Source of the DNA: Promethearchaeota archaeon | Lineage (GTDB): Archaea; Asgardarchaeota; Lokiarchaeia; Sigyniarchaeales; SOKP01 | Assembly: GCA_016840085.1 (NCBI GenBank) | Contig: JAEOTA010000081.1 | Location: forward strand, 207,562-271,561 | Length of the DNA stretch: 64,000 nucleotides | Direction of reading: 5' to 3' | In this document: positions 1-9,547 of the stretch, piece after piece | Layout: each line of letters opens with the position of its first letter | Position numbering within the stretch: the stretch's first letter is position 1 | Position numbers and translations under genes: made by a program | Notes under the pieces: model-generated | Seen by the model: the letters and a program-made list of their open reading frames with translations, nothing else | What the model was told of the DNA's origin: nothing | Databases searched by the model: none

Positions 1-1
1 A

Positions 2-1003
2 ATAAATAATTGGTATTATCAAACACTATTTAAAAATGCTTCATTAGTTTTAAGAAATTTCTTAAATACTTATCCTATAGACATAATACATATACATTCA
101 TCCTCATTTTATGGTAAATATGGGGGAAAAGTCGCTAAAGAATACAAGATTCCTTTTATTTATGAACTTCGAGGATTTCTAGAGGATACTCATGTGGGAT
201 TAGGTATTCTAAAAGAAAATTCTTTTATATATCATAGAAAACAAGAAAAAACCTATTCAATATTAAAAAAAGCAGATGTCATTATAACGCTTGGAGAACC
301 TATGAAAAACGAATTAATATGCCACGGTTTTGATAAAAATAAAATTATCATAATTCCAAATGGCGTAAATACTCAAAAATTTAAACCAATACCACCAAAT
401 TTACATCTAAAGAAAAATTTATCAATTGAAAATGATTATATTCTTGGATATATTGGTTCTATAAGAAGAATTGAAGGGATTGAGATTCTGCTAATGGCAT
501 TAAAATTAATAAAGAAGAAAATCAATAATATAAAACTATTATTAATAGGACCTTATAATTATGATTATCTCCAAGATTTAATCACATTAACTGAAAAATT
601 AAATATTAAAAAGAATATTTTAATTATCGGTAAAATTCCAAATTCAAGAATACAAGAATATTATTCAATACTAGATATATGTATTATTCCACGGTTAAAT
701 TTAAAAGTAAATCGTTTAGTAACTCCATTAAAACCATTAGAAGTTATGGCAATGGGAAAAGTCTTAATAACTAGTAATCTTCCAGCTCTAAGAGAACTTG
801 TAAAACCGAAAATCTCTGGAATTTTATTTGAAGCTGAAAATCATCAAGATTTATCAGAAAAAATACTTGAAGTTTTAAATGATGAGAATAAAAGGAACAA
901 TCTAGGAAAGAGTGCAAGACAATTTGTTGAAGACAATTATGACTGGAAAATTATAATAAAGAAGTATTTTTCTATTTATCAAGAACTAATAAATAAAAGA
1001 TAA
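2..1003 (+). CDS. GT4-family glycosyltransferase, N-terminus outside the window
   Basis: Retaining GT-B glycosyltransferase, probably moving a sugar from a nucleotide-sugar donor onto a surface glycan or lipid carrier in the cytosol. The frame stays open from base 2 without any stop, so the GTG at 194 is not the true start: upstream codons encode IPFIYELRGFLEDTH, a typical GT4 N-domain segment. At least 333 residues are present. The C-terminal Rossmann domain begins at GYIGSIRRIEG, and the donor-site region is PLKPLEVMAMGK followed by LPALREL; the first Glu of the classical EX7E motif is replaced by Lys while the second is kept, as in some GT4 subgroups. It heads a run of surface-polysaccharide genes. 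Family assignment is firm; sugar specificity is unknown. Confidence 0.88.
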   Translation: MNNWYYQTLFKNASLVLRNFLNTYPIDIIHIHSSSFYGKYGGKVAKEYKIPFIYELRGFLEDTHVGLGILKENSFIYHRKQEKTYSILKKADVIITLGEPMKNELICHGFDKNKIIIIPNGVNTQKFKPIPPNLHLKKNLSIENDYILGYIGSIRRIEGIEILLMALKLIKKKINNIKLLLIGPYNYDYLQDLITLTEKLNIKKNILIIGKIPNSRIQEYYSILDICIIPRLNLKVNRLVTPLKPLEVMAMGKVLITSNLPALRELVKPKISGILFEAENHQDLSEKILEVLNDENKRNNLGKSARQFVEDNYDWKIIIKKYFSIYQELINKR

Positions 1004-1415
1004 AAAGTTAAATTTTACACTAAAATTTAAACCCAAATAAAAGAATTAAATTTCCTCGGGAATTCTCTTAATCTTTCTTAGAATTGATAGTAAAAATTGG
1101 AATAATCATTGAAAAATAAATTTTTTGATTAAAATTTTATATAAAACATATTTTAGAAATAGAAATTTTAAGGAGTAAGATTAAATAAAGTTCTACTATT
1201 TTTAAATTTCTCATCCAGTTTATCTTTATCTTGACAAGAGTTTTCAAATAAAAAATTCACAAATTAAGTTGAATCATAATTACAATAAAATTTTTTTTAC
1301 CTTTAATCTTTTTAATAGGATCATTAAATTTAAATTAGTTTTTTTAACTTCTAATATCAAAATTTTGATAAATTTATTCTAAAGGAATAAATATCATTCA
1401 GAATTATCTTTTTTT
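1004..1415. other. Intergenic, AT-rich, no intact gene
   Basis: Between two plus-strand glycosyltransferase genes. I see no RNA gene and no strong repeat. A minus-strand open stretch near 1190-1280 (about 30 codons, ending in LFNLTP) could be a decayed gene tail, but it has no recognisable motif. The bases just before 1416 probably hold the GT2 promoter; no clear Shine-Dalgarno is visible. Confidence 0.5.
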
Positions 1416-2627
1416 ATGGTTTTGCTAAACCAGATAAAAAATATAATAGATTTATTTTTAGATTTTATATTATCAATAGATTTCATTACTTTCCTTGTTA
1501 TCTTTGTATTTTTATATAATTTATTAATCTATCTAATCAGAGATAAGATTTATATTAGAAGTTTTAAGCAATATAAAGATCCTAAAGTTGTAAGTATATC
1601 TGACTTAAAAGATTTACCTCTTGTAAATATTATTATCCCTGCTTGGAAAGAGGGAAAATTGTTTGAGGATTGTTTATTATCTATTACTAAGTTAAATTAT
1701 CCATATTTAAAAGTCATTATAAGCGCAGGGGGTAATGAAGAAACAATTCAAATAGTTAATTCATTTAAAAAATTCAAAAATTTTATTATTTTAAAACAAA
1801 AACCTGGGGGAAAAATGAAGGCATTGAATGATTGTTTAAAATATGTATCTGAAGGAATTATCTATTCAATTGATGCTGATGTAATCTTGAATAATGAAAT
1901 TCTAATAAGAATGCTTTATCCTTTAGTAAATATAAATCAATATGTAACAGCAGGTAGTGTGAGACCTTTAAAATTTCAAGAAAATATCGATATTGTTAAA
2001 TATATGCTTATAAATCGAAATACAAATTTTCGAATTAAATTTTCAAGATTAGGAAGGGCTGATATATCTGGACCTAATAGTTGTTTCAAATATGAAGTTA
2101 TTGAAAAAGTTGGTAATTTTTTGGATGATAAATTATTTCTTGCGTCAGATAGATTTAGAGGACCTCTAATATTCTCCAAAGGATATAAAATATATTGGTT
2201 AACTGATTATCGAGGAAAAATTTTTACTTACTTTCCTGACTCATTAAAAAAATATTTCTTACAGGAATTTCGCTGGAGAATAAATTCATTAACAAATCCT
2301 TATATGAAAAAAAAGGTGAAAATTTATATTAAATTTTTAATTTCTTTTTTAATTTCTCTGTATCTTTTAAGCTCTCCATTCTTCATTTTTTTTAATATAA
2401 ATTTAGCCTTAATAGGTCTTATTATGTTATTAAGTAAATATTTAAAGAAACTAAGAAGAATTGTATTTTTTAAGAGAACAACTAATAAAAATTTTTATGA
2501 AAAATTTGGGCTCCTTTTTTTCTTAAAATTAGTGATTTTTATATATATAGATGAGATATTAACTTTTTATTTAGGTATTAATTTGTTAATTACTCGAAAT
2601 AAGCAACCCAAAATAAAGATAAAATAA
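1416..2627 (+). CDS. Membrane GT2-family glycosyltransferase (processive type)
   Basis: Inverting GT-A enzyme anchored in the membrane, likely polymerising or extending a polysaccharide and perhaps moving it across the membrane, as cellulose/hyaluronan-synthase relatives do. One hydrophobic segment at about residues 18-41 precedes the catalytic domain (68-290). Visible motifs are IIIPAWKEG (72-80), the metal-binding DAD at 153-155, KPGGKMKAL (129-137) and QEFRW at 283-287, the QXXRW acceptor/product motif of processive GT2 enzymes. Two or three C-terminal membrane helices follow (about 304-340 and 365-385). It is flanked by other glycosyltransferases and a wrecked FkbM methyltransferase. The family is clear; the polymer made is not. 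Confidence 0.85.
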   Translation: MVLLNQIKNIIDLFLDFILSIDFITFLVIFVFLYNLLIYLIRDKIYIRSFKQYKDPKVVSISDLKDLPLVNIIIPAWKEGKLFEDCLLSITKLNYPYLKVIISAGGNEETIQIVNSFKKFKNFIILKQKPGGKMKALNDCLKYVSEGIIYSIDADVILNNEILIRMLYPLVNINQYVTAGSVRPLKFQENIDIVKYMLINRNTNFRIKFSRLGRADISGPNSCFKYEVIEKVGNFLDDKLFLASDRFRGPLIFSKGYKIYWLTDYRGKIFTYFPDSLKKYFLQEFRWRINSLTNPYMKKKVKIYIKFLISFLISLYLLSSPFFIFFNINLALIGLIMLLSKYLKKLRRIVFFKRTTNKNFYEKFGLLFFLKLVIFIYIDEILTFYLGINLLITRNKQPKIKIK

Positions 2628-2717
2628 ATTTAGAATCCTTCTTAAAATCAATAATTATATAAAAAGCAAAAGTTATTTTGACTTTTATAATCTCTATAAA
2701 TATAGGAAGATTTAACC

Positions 2718-3625
2718 TTATTGTTTGAATACTACATCAGTTGTATTAACCAAATCTCTAATATCAATTCGCTTTCTCTCATCAAGAGATAATGCGTTAT
2801 AAGAATATTTTTTCATAAATATGTGTAAATCTTCTATTTTATATCCCAATAATGGATAAGCTTTAGGAGCAATTTCAACAATAATAGGTGGCAACTTTTC
2901 TTTATTATTCTCAAAATATGAAGCTAATCCTTTCAAAACTGGAAATTCGAATCCTTCCACATCGATTTTTATAAGGGAAATCTTTTCAATATTCTTTTCA
3001 AATATATAATCGTTTAAACATTTAACTCTAACTTTAATAGTGTTTTCGATTTCATTTGTGTTCATAAATCCACGTACCATTGTATTCCAGCCCTTATTTT
3101 TTTATTTAAATCAATATTAGATATTCCTTCTGTTTCACCTAAAGCATAATTGTTTACAAATATTTGATGATTTTTATTTAAATGAGAGAATTCCAATAGT
3201 TTTTCGAAATATACAGGCACCGGCTCAAAACTGTGAACTTGTCCTTTTTTGCCAACAAGTCCTGTTCCAATAGCAGTTATATATCCTATGTGTGCTCCTA
3301 CATCTATAAAAATATCTCCTTTTTTAAGATATTTTAATAAAACACTTACTAATCTTGTTGAATATAATCCTAAATATAAAACCCTCATTCTCGGATAATT
3401 TTCAAAGTTAAAGATATAAGTTATTCCATTAAGCTTCCTTTGAATCTAATTTAACTTTATTTTTGGGAATTCCTGAATTATTTAAGTAGAAAGAGATTTA
3501 CAGATATTAATTAATTCTTTAAAATAATAAATTGGGTTTTGAATTAATATCGAAATTTGTTTAAAAAGTATTTTGCAATAATCGGGTAAATTTCTCAGAT
3601 ATTTTCTTCCTATCTTATTAATCAT
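2718..3625 (-). pseudogene. FkbM-family SAM methyltransferase, inactivated
   Basis: FkbM enzymes methylate hydroxyls of sugars or secondary metabolites. Reading from the ATG at 3625, the frame encodes an N-terminal region (MINKIGRKYLRNL) but is cut by in-frame TAA (3482-3484) and TAG (3446-3448). It then continues in the same frame into NGITYIFNFENYPRM, the SAM site IDVGAHIGYITA and the FEPVP segment. Near 3062-3080 the frame shifts: one frame ends at IQWYVDL, and the next carries the C-terminal half (SLIKIDVEGFEFPVLKGL, then PIIVEIAP) to 2718. Three lesions in one otherwise well-aligned protein argue for a real pseudogene rather than one sequencing error. The 108- and 120-residue halves are unlikely to be functional alone. 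Confidence 0.85.
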
Positions 3626-3798
3626 TTCATATTTCTCATCTGTAATTGGAAATTTAACTTATATTTCAATTATAATAATCATAGAGTCTTATATTTTACT
3701 ATTTAAATAAAATAACAAAAATTTTTTTTGATTTTAAATATTTATTTGAATAAGAACTCTTTTATAGAATTAACTTATCCTTAATATGAGATTATAAG

Positions 3799-5031
3799 AT
3801 GAATTTAAAATCCCTACATAGAATATTAAATAAATATGATTATTTTAAACAAAATAAACTCTATACAATTACAAGAAAAATTATTTTTCCCTTTATCTTA
3901 AAAGTAGTATCAAAACTCTTTCAAAGCAAGATAGATGATAAATTAATTGTAATGAGCGCTTATGGAGGTTATGAATACTTAGATAATACAAAATACCTAT
4001 TTGAATTTCTAAACAGATACTCAGACTATAAGTTAGTTTGGATTACAAGATCTCAAGAAGTACTAAATAAATTAAGAAAAAAGGGACATAAAGCGGTATA
4101 TAATTATGATTTAGAGGCGATTCGTCTATTAAGAAAAGCTAAATTTATTTTTATTACTCATGGATATGTTGACATCTTACCTATAGAATTTTCTCCAGGA
4201 ACTATTGTTATTTTTACTTGGCATGGAACCCCAATTAAAAAAATGGATGAATCTCCCATCTATGATAAATGGAGTGATTTTTTTCATTTAAAACTGAAAT
4301 ACGATCAATATGTAGATTATATGTTAACACCTACAAAAGATAAAAGAGAACATAAAATTTTAAGCAAAGCATTTAAATTATCTCTTAAAAAAATTTTACC
4401 TCTTGGTTATCCTAAATTAGATCTTCTTTTTAATAAGGATGAAAATTTTATTACAAATTTAAAAAAATCCTATCAAATTCCTGATAATATTGATAAAATA
4501 ATTCTATATTGTCCTACTTATAGGCAAAATTTTACATTAAATTTTCCTTTTAAACCTGAACATTTAAAGAAATTAAATGATTTACTTGATAATACTAATT
4601 CTCTTTTTCTCATAAAGGCTCATATGTTTGTACAAAATATAAAATTTAAAAATTATGGGAACATAAAAGTCGTTCCTAAAACGGCAAATATAGAAGAACT
4701 ATACTTAATAACTGATATTCTCATAACAGACTATTCCTCAACAATGCTAGATTTCTCTTTACTAAATAGGCCAATTCTTTTATTTCCTTATGATTATGAT
4801 GAATATTTAAAAGAAATTGGTTTATATTATAATTTAGAAGATATTGCTCCAGGACCGATTTTTTTTGATGTTGATAATTTAATAGAAAGTATAAAAAACA
4901 TTTCCCAAATCGATAAGAATTACAAAGAAAAGAGAAAAAATATTCGGGATCGTTTTAATAAATATGTCGATGGAAAATCAACGGAAAGATTATTAGACTT
5001 TTTAAAAATTGATTATCGCAGGGCTATTTAA
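3799..5031 (+). CDS. CDP-glycerol glycerophosphotransferase-like enzyme, copy 1
   Basis: Member of the TagB/TagF/CDP-glycerol glycerophosphotransferase family (GT-B fold), which moves glycerol-phosphate or ribitol-phosphate from CDP-alcohols onto teichoic-acid-type polymers or glycans at the inner membrane face. In 410 residues I see ITHG (119-122), TWHGTPIKK (140-148), the strand motif YCPTYR (237-242), KAH (273-275) and the nucleotide-site ITDYSSTMLDF (309-319). The N-terminal 40 residues are basic and amphipathic, as in peripheral membrane members. A second divergent copy lies at 7765-8970 on the other strand. Polyol-phosphate transferases are best known from Gram-positive walls; here they suggest a phospho-polyol decoration on archaeal glycans. 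The substrate alcohol is not readable from sequence. Confidence 0.88.
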   Translation: MNLKSLHRILNKYDYFKQNKLYTITRKIIFPFILKVVSKLFQSKIDDKLIVMSAYGGYEYLDNTKYLFEFLNRYSDYKLVWITRSQEVLNKLRKKGHKAVYNYDLEAIRLLRKAKFIFITHGYVDILPIEFSPGTIVIFTWHGTPIKKMDESPIYDKWSDFFHLKLKYDQYVDYMLTPTKDKREHKILSKAFKLSLKKILPLGYPKLDLLFNKDENFITNLKKSYQIPDNIDKIILYCPTYRQNFTLNFPFKPEHLKKLNDLLDNTNSLFLIKAHMFVQNIKFKNYGNIKVVPKTANIEELYLITDILITDYSSTMLDFSLLNRPILLFPYDYDEYLKEIGLYYNLEDIAPGPIFFDVDNLIESIKNISQIDKNYKEKRKNIRDRFNKYVDGKSTERLLDFLKIDYRRAI

Positions 5032-5040
5032 AATTTTATT

Positions 5041-6210
5041 TTAAGCAATTATATTAATAAAATTTCTAAACATTTCAATTTCTTTGGAAATTGAATATTT
5101 CTGCATAGCATATTCTTTTGCTAAATTTTGTAATTCTTTCACTTTTCTCGGGTTTTCTAACCATAATTTATATAATTCTTTAAATTTTTCTTTAAATTCT
5201 TCTTTATTTAAATTCTGAAGAAAAAACGCAAAATTTTTTCCTTTTAATATCTCAATTGAACCTACTGTCTTTGTACAAATAATTATCAATTTTGATGCTA
5301 GTGCTTCTATTATCACTCTACCAAATGGTTCCTTGCGAGAAGAGAATAAAAATATATCATTTTTTTTAATAGCTTCTGCTAATTCCTCCTGAGTTAGATA
5401 TCCTAAAGAGCTAATAAAATTTGGAAATTTTTTTTCTAATCTTTCAACCTCTGGTCTTAAAGGTCCAACACCTATTATTTCAAAAAATAGTTTGAGATCT
5501 TTATTTTGATTTAAGAACTCTTCAATTGCTTTTAATAAAACACCAACTCCTTTGTGCATATCATCGAGAAAACCCATATAGACAAATTTTAAGACATCAC
5601 TTCTCCTCTTCTCTTTATCATTATCATCAAACTTATCTAATTCTAATCCTTCGATTAAGAAAACCACTTTTTTCTTCTCAAAAAAATTTTCAAGGTATTT
5701 TTTAGTATGAAGTGATATCGTATGATGATATACATTTTTTTTAATAAGAGAAAAAAATAATATAGAAATTCGATATGTCAGATTATAGATTGATATTTTT
5801 TTTTCACTATGTAAAGGTTTATGATATCCAATAATTAATTTATTTCGAGGATTTAATATCTTAGTAAACAATAAAATCAGATTTATTTTAAAATTACCAG
5901 CACTGGTATAGATGATATCATTTTCTCTAACCTTCTTCATTAATTTTATTACTGTCCGAGGATAAGGAAAATTAAATTTTTTATTCAAAATGTTAAGTTG
6001 AGCAAATTTCAATTGAGAATTTCTTTTTACTCCACGTAATCTTTTTTCAATTTCTTCTTTCCATAAAAATTTCTTATTAAGTAGGATATTTGTATCTATC
6101 AGAGTTACTTTATAATAATCTTGTAATCCAGCAGCTAATTCTATAAAAAAGATTTCGCCTCCTCTTCCGTTTTCCAAAGCAATTTTAGAGAAAACTAATA
6201 TTTTTAACAT
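5041..6210 (-). CDS. GT4-family glycosyltransferase
   Basis: 389-residue GT-B glycosyltransferase, retaining, acting on a nucleotide-sugar donor in the cytosol. The N-domain begins with KILVFSKIALENGRGGEIFF; the C-domain begins near FVYMGFLDDMHKGVGVLLKA (209-228). The EX7E signature is complete as EPFGRVIIE (294-302), followed by a conserved VGSIEIL segment. It converges with the CDP-glycerol transferase at 3799-5031 (9-bp gap). Part of its C-terminus (AMQKYSISKEIEMF) is mirrored by a decayed copy at 9247-9411, so a paralogue once existed nearby. The sugar donor is unknown. Confidence 0.88.
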   Translation of the reverse strand: MLKILVFSKIALENGRGGEIFFIELAAGLQDYYKVTLIDTNILLNKKFLWKEEIEKRLRGVKRNSQLKFAQLNILNKKFNFPYPRTVIKLMKKVRENDIIYTSAGNFKINLILLFTKILNPRNKLIIGYHKPLHSEKKISIYNLTYRISILFFSLIKKNVYHHTISLHTKKYLENFFEKKKVVFLIEGLELDKFDDNDKEKRRSDVLKFVYMGFLDDMHKGVGVLLKAIEEFLNQNKDLKLFFEIIGVGPLRPEVERLEKKFPNFISSLGYLTQEELAEAIKKNDIFLFSSRKEPFGRVIIEALASKLIIICTKTVGSIEILKGKNFAFFLQNLNKEEFKEKFKELYKLWLENPRKVKELQNLAKEYAMQKYSISKEIEMFRNFINIIA

Positions 6211-6565
6211 TTTATGAAAAGATGTATATGAATATTATCTATTGATTTTAATTAAGTTAATTTTGTAATATATTTTTAAAAGTTTATAATTTTGATACAT
6301 ATAGATTTTCAAATGATTACAAATTGAAAAATTCATTGATTAAATAAATATTAGATAAATTCTAAAATTATTTTAAGAACTATTAGTGAAAATTATTAGA
6401 TCATGATACTTTAATAGTGAAGGGAGAAAATAACCATCTTTTAAAAATCTTAAAGGCTTCACACACCAATCCAAAAAACTTAAAAAATACAAGATTTATT
6501 AATATTTTCTAAAAAATTTAATAATTAAGTTAAAAATTAATCTATAATTTCTCTTAATAAATATT
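6211..6565. other. Divergent intergenic region, AT-rich
   Basis: Separates the minus-strand GT4 gene from the plus-strand SDR gene, so it should contain both promoters. No RNA gene or strong inverted repeat is seen. A plus-strand stretch of about 38 codons (near 6400-6510, containing DTLIVKGENNHLLKIL) is open but lacks a start codon and has no motif; it may be a gene remnant. Confidence 0.5.
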
Positions 6566-7717
6566 ATGAATGATCTTATACCTATTGAGAGAGTATTAGA
6601 AGAAAATATTAGAGTCAAAGAACTTGAAAGACAAGGATTCATAATAAAACCTGACAATATTGAAATCTATATAAAAGAATTTGAAAATCGAACTAGTGTT
6701 TTGCCAGATGAGAATTACTGGAGAGAAAAAAGGGTTCTTATTACTGGAATCAGTGGTTTTGCTGGAAGTCATTTAGCAGAACAACTATTAGATTTAGGAT
6801 GTGAGGTACATGGAACCATTCGAAGACATGCTGTTCCAATGCATGAAAATATTGAACATTTGAGAGGAAAAATATATTTACATGAAGCAGATATTACGAG
6901 TGCTGAACGTATACTTAGTATATTTGAAAAAATTCGACCTAATGCTGTTTTTCATTTAGCAGCAGAATCTTTTGTTCCAACTTCTTTTCGAGAGCCTGTG
7001 AGGGTAAGTCATAATAACATTGTAGGCACAATTAAAATATTTGAAGCAGCACGGAGATTCGATGACGGCTTAGAAAGTGTTCATGTTGCCTGTAGTAGCG
7101 AGCAATATGGATTAGTTGATCCAAATGAGGTTCCAGTTGTAGAAGATTTAAAAAAAAATCCTTTTAGACCAAGAAGTATTTATGCTATATCTAAAGTTGC
7201 GACAGAACAGATTGCTTGGTTATATCATAATTCATATAGCGTACCAAGTATAATTACTCGAGGATTTAATCATGAAGGACCTAGAAGAGGAATACAATTT
7301 GTCACAAGCGTCATTCATCGACAAATTGTTGAAATCATGAATAACAAGAGAAAAAAAATTATTATTGGAAACCCAAATGCTATTCGTGATTTTACTCATG
7401 TTAAAGACACGGTTAATGCTTATATTTTAGTTAGTGAGAAAAAAAAATACGGTGAACCCTTTAATGTTTGTTCAGGAAAAGGTATTACAATAGCAGACTA
7501 TGTAAAGTTGGCCAAAAGAGTCTTTAATATTAAAGTAGACGTGTTTGTAGATCCCAAACGTAAGCGACCAAGTGAGGTTCCTTTATTAATAGGGAAAAAT
7601 GATAAAATTGTAAAATCGATAGGATGGCGACCCGTAAGATCAATTCTTGATATTATTAAAGAAGGTGTCGAATATTTCCAACAACATCCAGAACAGTTAG
7701 GTATTGAAGCTCATTAA
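6566..7717 (+). CDS. NAD(P)-dependent sugar-nucleotide epimerase/dehydratase (GDP-mannose 4,6-dehydratase-like)
   Basis: Extended-SDR enzyme converting a nucleotide sugar, probably GDP-mannose or a similar NDP-hexose, for surface-glycan synthesis. Residues 1-50 form an extra N-terminal segment not typical of the family. The Rossmann site is LITGISGFAGSHL (58-70). Catalytic elements are SSEQYG (177-182) and YAISK (206-210), the YxxxK pair. The TRGFNHEGPRRG stretch (231-242) and RDFTHVKD (274-281) are the features that point to the GMD/RMD subgroup. Its last residues, YFQQHPEQLG, recur in a 3' remnant at 9425-9472. Subgroup is inferred; substrate is unproven. Confidence 0.82.
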   Translation: MNDLIPIERVLEENIRVKELERQGFIIKPDNIEIYIKEFENRTSVLPDENYWREKRVLITGISGFAGSHLAEQLLDLGCEVHGTIRRHAVPMHENIEHLRGKIYLHEADITSAERILSIFEKIRPNAVFHLAAESFVPTSFREPVRVSHNNIVGTIKIFEAARRFDDGLESVHVACSSEQYGLVDPNEVPVVEDLKKNPFRPRSIYAISKVATEQIAWLYHNSYSVPSIITRGFNHEGPRRGIQFVTSVIHRQIVEIMNNKRKKIIIGNPNAIRDFTHVKDTVNAYILVSEKKKYGEPFNVCSGKGITIADYVKLAKRVFNIKVDVFVDPKRKRPSEVPLLIGKNDKIVKSIGWRPVRSILDIIKEGVEYFQQHPEQLGIEAH

Positions 7718-7764
7718 ATTTCGAATTTTTTGAATATTCTTCTTAAAAACCTTAACATCTTTTT

Positions 7765-8970
7765 TTATATGTTTATTTTAAGGTCTAGAAATTCAGCAAT
7801 CCGTTTGCAAGAATTTCCATCATGGAATTTATTGACAAGTTCATTCACATTTCTTCTTCGTTCTTCATATTCAGGAGACCATTGTTCAATAGTTTTTAAA
7901 TGATGAATCAAATTTGAAATATTATAAACAATTGGTGCTGGAATAAATTTTTCATAATCATGATAATATAATCCACGTTCATTTTTGTAAAATTCAAGGT
8001 CATATGGGAATGAAATAATCGGTTTGTTATCAATTAATAAAAAATCAAACATGATTGAAGAATAATCAGATATTAATACATCTGATATTAATAATAGTTC
8101 TTGAGGGTCTGAATAAGAATCGGGTATTATAATATGGTCTAAATCTAAATTATCAATTTCTTTTACAAATACATGTGTTTTAAATATTAATATTGAATTG
8201 TTTTCTTTTAAAAAATTATTTAGTGTAACCATATCAGTTTTAGAAAACGGCATTTTTGCAATACGATTTTCCCTAAACGTTGGGGCATACAATATAATTT
8301 TTTTAATTTCTTTTGAAATTCCTTGTTGTTCTTTAAAAATATTAATTTCTGATGCAGTTTTATTATATAAGAAATCATGTCTTGGATACCCCGTTATAAT
8401 AATTTTTTCTGAAGGCACTCTGTATGCGCTTTTCATTTTTTGTTTATCATCTTCTGATGTGGCTAAAATATAAGAAATTTCTTTGGAAAACATTTGAAGT
8501 ACCTGGAAATTATATCTATTAAATCTTGTTGTTGGTGAATCAAATCCAACTTTTTTAATTGCACTTCCATGCCACGTAAGAATAAGTTTTGTTTTTTTTG
8601 AAAATTTAATAGGTAGGACATCACCTTCACCATGTGTTACAAAAACACATCTTGCATTTCTTAATTTTGAAAAAGCCTTGAAAGAAAATGCATAAAGAGA
8701 TTTTAATTCCATCTTATTCAGTTTCTTTACAATTTCTTTTGACCTTGAGATCCAAATACATTCGTAATTGGAAAATTTATTAAGATATAAAAACAAGTAT
8801 TTTGTATTTCCGATAAAAGATTTTCCAAGATAACCTCCAAATATTAATAAATTATTGTCTATTTTAGATATTTTTAATCTAGAAATTAATCTTAAGCCTT
8901 TCAGAAGTGATATTTTTGCAAAATACTTAAAAAACTTAGAAATTTTACTAATCATTGTTTTCTTCAACAT
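7765..8970 (-). CDS. CDP-glycerol glycerophosphotransferase-like enzyme, copy 2
   Basis: 401-residue paralogue of the protein at 3799-5031. Motifs in the same order: VTHG (111-114), TWHGSAIKK (132-140), YAPTFR (228-233), KTH (264-266) and ISDYSSIMFDF (300-310). The N-terminus (1-35) is basic and hydrophobic, suiting peripheral membrane binding. Known members transfer polyol phosphates from CDP-polyols to lipid-linked glycans. Identity to copy 1 looks moderate and spread evenly, so this is an old duplication or independent acquisition rather than a recent tandem copy; the two may act sequentially (primase and polymerase, as TagB and TagF do), which is inference. Confidence 0.87.
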   Translation of the reverse strand: MLKKTMISKISKFFKYFAKISLLKGLRLISRLKISKIDNNLLIFGGYLGKSFIGNTKYLFLYLNKFSNYECIWISRSKEIVKKLNKMELKSLYAFSFKAFSKLRNARCVFVTHGEGDVLPIKFSKKTKLILTWHGSAIKKVGFDSPTTRFNRYNFQVLQMFSKEISYILATSEDDKQKMKSAYRVPSEKIIITGYPRHDFLYNKTASEINIFKEQQGISKEIKKIILYAPTFRENRIAKMPFSKTDMVTLNNFLKENNSILIFKTHVFVKEIDNLDLDHIIIPDSYSDPQELLLISDVLISDYSSIMFDFLLIDNKPIISFPYDLEFYKNERGLYYHDYEKFIPAPIVYNISNLIHHLKTIEQWSPEYEERRRNVNELVNKFHDGNSCKRIAEFLDLKINI

Positions 8971-9246
8971 TTTTAATTTTTGGATTGTCTAAGTAAGTAA
9001 AATCTATTTTTTTTGATAAAACTAAATTTCCTTGAAATTTTTTTATAAAAGATCTCCAATCATACAAATATATCTTTAATTATGAGTCATAATAGTATAA
9101 TCTACATGTAATAAGAATTTTTAACAAAAAAATTTAATTCTTCTAATATTGTGTATAATTAACATTTAAATATCATCAATTTTGAAATTAGAAATGCTAA
9201 TTTAACAGAAAACCACGTTTATTATTAGCATAAAGATTAAGATTTA

Positions 9247-9411
9247 TTAAAAGAAAAAAGAAGCTTTTCTTTTAAAAGTAGAGTAATTTTCGCCAAACTC
9301 ATAGTAGAAATTAAATCTATCTATTGTTTTTGCATGTTTTATCAAAAATTCTTTATACATCTTTATTTCTTTAGAAATTGAGTATTATTGGAATGCATTT
9401 TCTTTAGTTAA
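9247..9411 (-). pseudogene. C-terminal remnant of a second GT4 glycosyltransferase
   Basis: Conceptual minus-strand translation gives LTKENAFQ, an in-frame TAA at 9385-9387, then YSISKEIKMYKEFL. The intact GT4 at 5041-6210 ends with LAKEYAMQKYSISKEIEMF, so the two share most positions across about 22 residues. No start or catalytic domain remains. It shows that a paralogue was once present and has been lost by deletion and point mutation. Confidence 0.65.
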
Positions 9412-9424
9412 ATATACTTATGCT

Positions 9425-9472
9425 AAATATTTTCAAGAACATCCAGAACAATTAGGCACCGATGTGCATTAA
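9425..9472 (+). pseudogene. 3' remnant of a second SDR epimerase/dehydratase gene
   Basis: Plus-strand codons encode KYFQEHPEQLGTDVH then TAA. The intact SDR at 6566-7717 ends YFQQHPEQLGIEAH then TAA: 10 of the last 14 residues match. The upstream frame merges with the antisense of the GT4 remnant, so only the tail survives. It is direct evidence of duplication followed by deletion in this locus. Confidence 0.65.
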
Positions 9473-9547
9473 ATCTTTTCAAATTTAAAAAAATATTATT
9501 TACGATTTTCTTTTTATAGATAAAAATTTTATCTTTTAAGGAAAAGG

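Noticed and set aside
194..1003. GTG at 194 as start of the first glycosyltransferase
   Set aside because: The frame upstream encodes typical GT4 N-domain sequence to the window edge, so the gene is partial.
8198..8473. Plus-strand frame inside the second CDP-glycerol transferase
   Set aside because: The minus-strand gene keeps all family motifs through this stretch; the antisense product has no recognisable feature.
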